Under the pieces are notes generated by a model that saw nothing but the letters and a program-made list of their open reading frames with translations, was not told the origin of the DNA and made no database searches. Below, one piece after another: positions 55,095 through 59,871 of a stretch of 59,871 nucleotides of DNA (positions are counted from its first letter, which is position 1; the number at the start of each line of letters is the position of its first letter). The stretch covers positions 648,541 through 708,411 of the forward strand of contig NZ_MU255056.1 of the NCBI RefSeq assembly GCF_000227725.2, given 5' to 3'. This DNA is from Thiorhodospira sibirica ATCC 700588 (lineage in GTDB: Bacteria > Pseudomonadota > Gammaproteobacteria > Ectothiorhodospirales > Ectothiorhodospiraceae). Made by a program: the position numbers and the translations under genes.

Positions 55095-56933
55095 TTAGTG
55101 TTTATCGGCAAGATGGCTTGGGATGGATGCCGGGGTGCCGGCGATTTCATTGATTTCCTGCTCGCTGAGGCTCAGTGAGGCGGCCGCTACCTGTTCGGTG
55201 CGGCTGTCTGATAGCAACAGACCCTGGGCGGCATCAATCAGATTTTCCCCAATCCACTGCGCATAGCCTTCGTCATTCATCAGCGAGGTGGCGATATGCG
55301 GCGAGATACGCCGGGTGCGAATCATTTCGTCAATGGCGCTCACGTCGGTGCGGGTGGCTTTTTGCAAGGTAAGTTTAAGCGCATCTAATGACAAACTGGT
55401 GACTTCGTCGCGTTCCTGCAGCCGCAGTTGTTCGATTTCGCGCAACAGCTTGGCCAGCTGCAGGCGGATAGCGTCATAGCGTTCGCGCACCGCTAAATTG
55501 CTCGACAGACCATAGCGTGCCAGGTTTTTATGCAGGTGTTTCATGCCCTTGACCGCATCGACAATATCCTGGCTGGCCTGGCGCAGGGTGTAGAGTTCGT
55601 TGGCAATGTGTTCTGGCAAGGCCATGCCCTGGGCCTCGCTGATGTAGGCGATGATGTCGCTGTGCAGGCTTTTGATCTTGGTTTCATAGACATCATCCAG
55701 ATCCAGCGGCATGATGCGGCGCGTGTTTTTAACCGCCTCTGCCAGCGACTGATCCGAGGTGATCACCGCCCGGCGCAGACTTAAGCCGTGGGCCAGCAGG
55801 CCATAGGCATTATCATACAGCCGCGCCACTTCCTTTTTCACCGCGCCCACCGCCGTGGCTGCCGTGCCCAGGGTTTGCGGGTTGAGGTAGCGGGGTTGCT
55901 CTGCCGGGGAAGGCAGACCTTTGAGATAACGCAGCAGCAGGGTTTCGAGCTGCTTGACGAAAGGCATCAGCAACAGCACGCCCAGCAGATTAAACAGGGT
56001 ATGAAACAAGGCCAGCTTGAGCAAAAGATTATCCGCGCCAATCCCCAATAGCCCGCTCAAGGCATCCACCGCCCACATCATCTGCTCGATCAGAGCAATC
56101 GCCACGCTGGCCGTCATTACGTTAAACAAGACATGCGCCACCGCCAGGCGTTTACCACCCAGATTAGAGGTCATGCCGCCCAGAGCAGTGGTTATCGCGC
56201 TGCCTAAATTGGCCCCGATGGCCAGTGCAAGCGCATTTTCATAACTCACCTGCCCGGTAGACAGGGCGGTAATGATGATCAACAAAGTGGCATGGCTGGA
56301 TTGCATCACCACCGTGATCAACATGCCAATCACGGTAAATAACAACACCCCCGGCAGACCGGAGACGGCATAGGCCGCCAGATCAAAGCGGCCCTGAAAG
56401 GCTTCAAAGCCCTCTTTCATATAATGAATGCCGAGAAACAAAAAACCCGCCCCCAGACACACATAGCCGATGCCCTTGAGCGTCTGGCTTTTTTGCAGCA
56501 GCAAAACCACCCCAAACACCAGCATCGGCATGGCATACGCGGCAATATCCACCCGCAGCCCCAGGCCGGCAATCAGCCACGCCCCGCTGGTGGTGCCCAG
56601 ATTGGCCCCCATGATGATGCCAATCCCCGCCGCCAGCGTGATCATTTCCGCACTGACAAAGGAGATGGTAATCAGCGACACCAGGGTGCTTGACTGCATC
56701 AAGGTGGTGGAGCTGATGCCAAAGACGATGCTCTTCCACAGCCGATTGGTGGAATGCCGCAACAAGGCTTCCAAGGTGCCGCCGGTAAAGGATTTAAAGC
56801 CGTCTTCAAGACACATCATGCCAAACAGGAACAAGGCGACTCCGGCCGCGATCTCCTTAAAGTCAGGACTGATCCAAAAGCCGTAAGCCAGCAGGCACAA
56901 GGCCGCCAACAATACAATGCGTCGCGCTGTCAT
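55095..56933 (-). CDS. Na/Pi cotransporter family protein with PhoU-like C-terminus
   Basis: A 612-residue membrane protein. The N-terminal half has the two inverted Na/Pi repeats with the QSS motifs: STTLMQSSTLVSLITI and ITVVMQSSHATLLIII. The C-terminal ~250 residues are a PhoU-like helical domain. YjbB in E. coli and NptA in Vibrio are relatives; E. coli YjbB mainly exports phosphate. The start is ATG 56933; the frame upstream runs into rnpB and is not coding. Its closeness to pst-phoU supports a role in phosphate balance. Confidence 0.9.
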   Translation of the reverse strand: MTARRIVLLAALCLLAYGFWISPDFKEIAAGVALFLFGMMCLEDGFKSFTGGTLEALLRHSTNRLWKSIVFGISSTTLMQSSTLVSLITISFVSAEMITLAAGIGIIMGANLGTTSGAWLIAGLGLRVDIAAYAMPMLVFGVVLLLQKSQTLKGIGYVCLGAGFLFLGIHYMKEGFEAFQGRFDLAAYAVSGLPGVLLFTVIGMLITVVMQSSHATLLIIITALSTGQVSYENALALAIGANLGSAITTALGGMTSNLGGKRLAVAHVLFNVMTASVAIALIEQMMWAVDALSGLLGIGADNLLLKLALFHTLFNLLGVLLLMPFVKQLETLLLRYLKGLPSPAEQPRYLNPQTLGTAATAVGAVKKEVARLYDNAYGLLAHGLSLRRAVITSDQSLAEAVKNTRRIMPLDLDDVYETKIKSLHSDIIAYISEAQGMALPEHIANELYTLRQASQDIVDAVKGMKHLHKNLARYGLSSNLAVRERYDAIRLQLAKLLREIEQLRLQERDEVTSLSLDALKLTLQKATRTDVSAIDEMIRTRRISPHIATSLMNDEGYAQWIGENLIDAAQGLLLSDSRTEQVAAASLSLSEQEINEIAGTPASIPSHLADKH

Positions 56934-57082
56934 TGGGGGTGCGTACCTCGTATGTGCAGTGCCTTGAAATGGCATTAAAAAAGGGGCCGTCACGGCACGC
57001 CCCTCAATGTGGCAGGGGTGGCGTTTGGCGTGTTGCGGTCGTTGGGAAGGCTGGCTTGGCCTGAGAATAGCAGGAAAAAAGA

Positions 57083-57442
57083 GTGGAGTCAGCCGATAAG
57101 CCGGGTTCTGTCGTGGGCAATCATTCATCTGGGATCGGCGTCACCGCCGACCTCAAGCGGCCTACCCTGGTGCGATGCGGGCCACACCATACACCTCTAT
57201 TTGGCCTTGCTCCGGGGGGGTTTTCCGTGCCGCACGGTGTTACCACCGGCGCGGTGCGCTCTTACCGCACCTTTTCACCCTTACCTGTGATGCCGCACGC
57301 GACACCCATCGGCGGTTTATTTTCTGTGGCACTGTCCGTTGGCTCACGCCACCCAGGGGTTACCTGGCACCCTGCCCTATGGAGCCCGGACTTTCCTCCA
57401 TGCCTGCGGATGCAAACACAGCGATTGCCTGGCCAACTCCAC
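57083..57442 (-). ncRNA. rnpB: RNase P RNA
   Basis: The catalytic RNA that matures tRNA 5' ends. On the minus strand it has GAGGAAAGTCCGGGCTCCAT with ATAGGGCAGGGTGCCAGGTA (conserved region I), then ACAGAAAATAAACCGCCGAT. Near the 3' end are AGGGTAGGCCGCTTGAG and GATGAATGATTGCC followed by ACAGAACCCGGCTTATCGGC. GTGGAGT at the 5' end pairs with ACTCCAC at the 3' end as helix P1, which fixes the limits to within a few bases; TTTTTT follows. A possible -10 (TATGCT) lies just upstream. The reading frames inside it are not genes. Confidence 0.96.
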
Positions 57443-57508
57443 CTGACAGCATAGAGCAAACACGCACTGTTGACCAGCCCCCGTGGCTGTTCTGTTAGCC
57501 CAAAGCAG

Positions 57509-58920
57509 TAATGTCCCCTTCGTCCAATTCTAAAATGTCCCCTTTATATTTAAGCGGGAGGGGCACGCATGACGAAGGAGCACATTACGATGAGTCACAA
57601 AGAAATTGACCGACTAGAGATGATTCAGGCGGTGGCGAACAAGCATCTGCGGCAGGCCGAGGCGGCCCAGCGCCTGGGGTTGAGCGTGCGCCAGGTCAAG
57701 CGCCTGGTTCGCCGCTATCGTGAGCATGGGGCGACAGGGCTACGCAGTGGCCACCGTGGCCGACGTCCCAATAACGCCATTGCCGAGACAGTACGCCAGG
57801 AGGTGCTCGCCTTGGTCAAGACGCACTACACCGACTTTGGCCCCACCCTGGCCTGCGAAAAGCTGGCCGAGCGCCATGGTCATCATCTCTCGGTCGAGAC
57901 CCTGCGCCAGTGGATGGTGGCCGATGGGCTATGGCAGCCCAAGCAACGCAAGCAAGCCCGCATTCATCAGCGCCGTCCACGCCGCCCCTGCCTGGGGGAG
58001 CTCATTCAAATCGACGGCTCGCCCCATGACTGGTTTGAGGTGCGCGGCCCGCGCTGTACCCTGATTGTGTTCATCGACGACGCCACAGGGCGCCTGATGG
58101 CCCTGCGCTTCGTGCCCGCCGAGACCACCCAGGCCTACATGGAGACCCTACAGCAATACCTGGATCAGCACGGACGTCCGGTGGCCCTCTACTCAGACAA
58201 ACACAGCATCTTCCGTGTCAATCATCCTGAGCACGACGGGGAGCTGACCCAGTTTTCCCGCGCCCTCAAGACCCTCGACATCGCCGCCATTCATGCCAAC
58301 ACGCCTCAGGCCAAGGGGCGGGTGGAGCGGGCCAACCAGACCCTGCAAGACCGTTTGGTCAAGGAGCTGCGCCTGCGTGAGATCTCGGACATCGACGCCG
58401 CCAACGCCTTCCTCCCCACCTTCATGGCCGACTTCAACGCCCGCTTCGCCGTCGAGCCACAAAGCCCCCAGGATGCCCACCGACCGGTGCTGCACAGCCC
58501 CGAGGAGCAGGCCCTCATCCTTTGCATGCACCATACCCGTAAGCTCTCCAAGAACCTTTGCTTCCAGTTCAAGAACCGGGAATATCAGCTTCAGGGACAG
58601 GGCAAGGGCTACCGCCTGCGGGGTGCCACCCTCACCGTCTGCGAGGCCTTCGACGGCACCATCACCCTCCTGCACCAGGGGCACATCATGCCTTACCGTC
58701 TGTTGGCTGAGGGCGAACCGCCCACACCGCTGGATGATGAAAAAAGTGTCCACCACAGCGTCGACCAGGCCAAGGCAAAACAGACCGCCAAGCCAACCTA
58801 CAAACCGGCGCCGGACCACCCTTGGAGAGGTCGGGGCAACATCACTCCGGCACCAGCCCAAACACCATAACCACGCATTCTACGGGGGACACTTCTGCTT
58901 TGCACAAAAGGGGACTTTTC
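57509..58920. mobile_element. ISNCY-type insertion sequence (ends approximate)
   Basis: The left side carries two copies of a TGTCCCCTT motif (57512 and 57536 regions). The right side carries the inverted counterparts (GGGGGACACTT near 58884 and AAGGGGACTTTT near 58909). These look like repeated terminal binding sites around one transposase gene. The exact termini and target duplication are not clear. The left end is only ~70 bases from rnpB. Confidence 0.7.
57569..58870 (+). CDS. ISNCY-family transposase (integrase core)
   Basis: A 433-residue transposase. The N-terminus has two helix-turn-helix parts (AEAAQRLGLSVRQVKRLVRR; GLRSGHRGRRPNN). The rve-type core carries the catalytic residues in LIQIDGSPHDWF, ALYSDKHSIFRVN and AKGRVERANQTLQDRL, consistent with a D-D-E triad. 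This layout is typical of transposases annotated as ISNCY (ISDol1-like). The start is ATG 57569; ATG 57590 (MSHKEIDRLEMIQAV) is a likely alternative. The frame is intact. Confidence 0.85.
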   Translation: MTKEHITMSHKEIDRLEMIQAVANKHLRQAEAAQRLGLSVRQVKRLVRRYREHGATGLRSGHRGRRPNNAIAETVRQEVLALVKTHYTDFGPTLACEKLAERHGHHLSVETLRQWMVADGLWQPKQRKQARIHQRRPRRPCLGELIQIDGSPHDWFEVRGPRCTLIVFIDDATGRLMALRFVPAETTQAYMETLQQYLDQHGRPVALYSDKHSIFRVNHPEHDGELTQFSRALKTLDIAAIHANTPQAKGRVERANQTLQDRLVKELRLREISDIDAANAFLPTFMADFNARFAVEPQSPQDAHRPVLHSPEEQALILCMHHTRKLSKNLCFQFKNREYQLQGQGKGYRLRGATLTVCEAFDGTITLLHQGHIMPYRLLAEGEPPTPLDDEKSVHHSVDQAKAKQTAKPTYKPAPDHPWRGRGNITPAPAQTP

Positions 58921-58933
58921 TGAATTGGGTTGA

Positions 58934-59650
58934 CACGACCACCACGGCCAGGAACTGGGCGCGATCCTCACCGACACCTCCGACAAACTCAAGATCAAAT
59001 ACCAGCGCCGTTCCAAATTGCGCGCCCTAGCTAATCAACATCGCAACCCGCGCAAGCGTCAACACATTCGCCAGTTCAACCTGGGACGCAAAAAGCTGAA
59101 CCGGCAGATGAGCAAAACCCATGCGCGCATCCGCGACATCGTGTTCACATCGGTTCACGCCGTTGTCGATAAAGCCGCCGTGATCGCGGCGGAAAATTTA
59201 ACCGCCCCCATGGCGAGCAAGTCCTTCGGCAAGAATGCCAATCGTCGGCTGGCAAGCTGGACGAAAGGTGTTATTGCCGAAGCACTTGAGAGTGTTTCAA
59301 GCCGTCGAGGTTCGACGGTCGTTCTGGTCAATCCGGCTTACACATCGCAAATGGATTCTCGAACGGGATGCCTTGACGGCAAACGGCAAGGGGATCAATT
59401 TTACTGTTCCGACGGGGTTGTGTTGCAGGCAGACCAGAACGCTGCGCGAAACGTGCTGGCACGGTTGTTCGACCCGGACATTGAGCGGTTCACCCCGTTC
59501 AAGCGGGTCAAGGCGATCTTGCTGGAACGGACTGAGCGCCTCCGGTTGGGACTGCTCAACCCGGACTCCAGTTGCTCGCCCTTCGGGGCGCTATCAACGG
59601 AGAGCGAATTACCGAAAAACCATCCTGAGCAACTTTGTTCAGGTTTTTAG
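58934..59650 (+). pseudogene. tnpB: TnpB (IS200/IS605-type) gene, 5'-truncated
   Basis: TnpB is the RNA-guided nuclease of IS200/IS605 elements. The frame begins abruptly after a TGA at 58931, in HHGQELGAILTDTSDKLKIK. In intact relatives this lies just after the RuvC-I motif, so the first catalytic Asp and the N-terminal RNA-binding part are missing. RuvC-II (VIAAENLTAP) and RuvC-III (GVVLQADQNAARN) remain. A CGCCC-TTCG-GGGCG hairpin at 59577-59590 near the 3' end may belong to the element's guide RNA or right end. The ISNCY-type element abuts the break. Confidence 0.8.
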
Positions 59651-59664
59651 GAACAGTTTTCGCC

Positions 59665-59871
59665 ATGCCTGTTAACACAACACCTTACGCGGCTAAACCG
59701 CGCGCCGCCTGCCTTGCCCTGCCCACCGTTTTGATGCTGACATTACCGGGGCTTACGCACGCCGCGGGTTTTTATATCCAGGAACAAAGCGTCTCCGGTC
59801 TGGGTGGTGCCTTTGCCGGTGATGCCGCACTGGCCGCCGATGCCAGCAAGATTTTTTTCAACCCCGCCGGC
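59665..59871 (+). CDS. FadL/OmpP1-family outer-membrane transporter, 5' part
   Basis: An open frame from ATG 59665 to the window edge (69 residues seen). A signal peptide (ACLALPTVLMLTLPGLTHA) is followed by the mature N-terminus AGFYIQEQSVSGLGGAFAGD and ASKIFFNPAG. That is the hatch-domain start of FadL/TodX long-chain fatty-acid and hydrocarbon channels (the conserved NPA motif). AGGAA at 59649-59653 is a possible ribosome-binding site. Confidence 0.88.
   Translation, partial: MPVNTTPYAAKPRAACLALPTVLMLTLPGLTHAAGFYIQEQSVSGLGGAFAGDAALAADASKIFFNPAG

Noticed and set aside
57083-57498. Open frames across 57009-57498
   Set aside because: The region is RNase P RNA on the minus strand; the frames are accidental.

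Overview
This is a 59.9-kb stretch of chromosome from a Gammaproteobacterium. The support is the gene content and order: the lptC-lptA-lptB-rpoN-hpf-ptsN cluster, the yhdP-nitrilase-tldD block, a bacterial type A RNase P RNA, a Pho-box-driven pst operon, and a type III pantothenate kinase followed by a SPOR protein. Nothing seen fixes the genus. The window opens with a run of 14 G, which looks like an assembly or read artefact, and ends inside a FadL-type porin gene.

Region by region. 1-600: debris of an ISAs1-type transposase. 604-8167 (+): moeB-like, ChaN-like, rdgB, an exported SRPBCC protein, mfd and a methyltransferase. 8218-14838 (-): SPOR protein, coaX, an isochorismatase-fold hydrolase coupled to an orphan NuoG-like Fe-S protein, a FliL-like exported protein, a DUF2058 protein, a lipoprotein, tRNA-Pro(GGG) on the + strand, and a predicted outer-membrane barrel. 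15004-23075: an accessory island with an IS3 element, a decapitated Uma2 gene, and a three-gene operon (dynamin-like GTPase, GrpE-like protein, Hsp70-like ATPase) whose middle gene is split by an IS4-type element. 23176-48639 (almost all -): core genes. These are an HMA protein, tldD, nitrilase and yhdP; a sensor-kinase pair; mutL; rne (split by a second identical copy of the IS4-type element); a TSUP permease, hemL, ptsN, hpf, rpoN, lptB, lptA, lptC and kdsC. 48743-54723 (+): Pho box, then pstC-pstA-pstB-phoU. 54783-57442 (-): a small coiled-coil protein, a Na/Pi cotransporter and rnpB. 57509-59650: an ISNCY-type element abutting a truncated tnpB. 59665-end: the start of a FadL-family porin.

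How the parts work together. The lpt genes and kdsC serve lipopolysaccharide synthesis and transport. rpoN-hpf-ptsN is the sigma-54, ribosome-hibernation and PTS-Ntr cluster. pstCAB-phoU with the nearby NptA-like transporter is a phosphate-uptake locus, although pstS and phoBR are not in the window.

The most unusual content is the GTPase / GrpE-like / Hsp70-like operon. The Hsp70-like ATPase carries an N-terminal domain resembling DUF1566, and its probable exchange-factor gene has been inactivated by what looks like a recent, precise IS insertion. Two further points stand out. The second IS copy removes the C-terminal scaffold tail of RNase E. A REP-like palindromic element, found at three other places in the window, lies inside the mfd reading frame and is translated.
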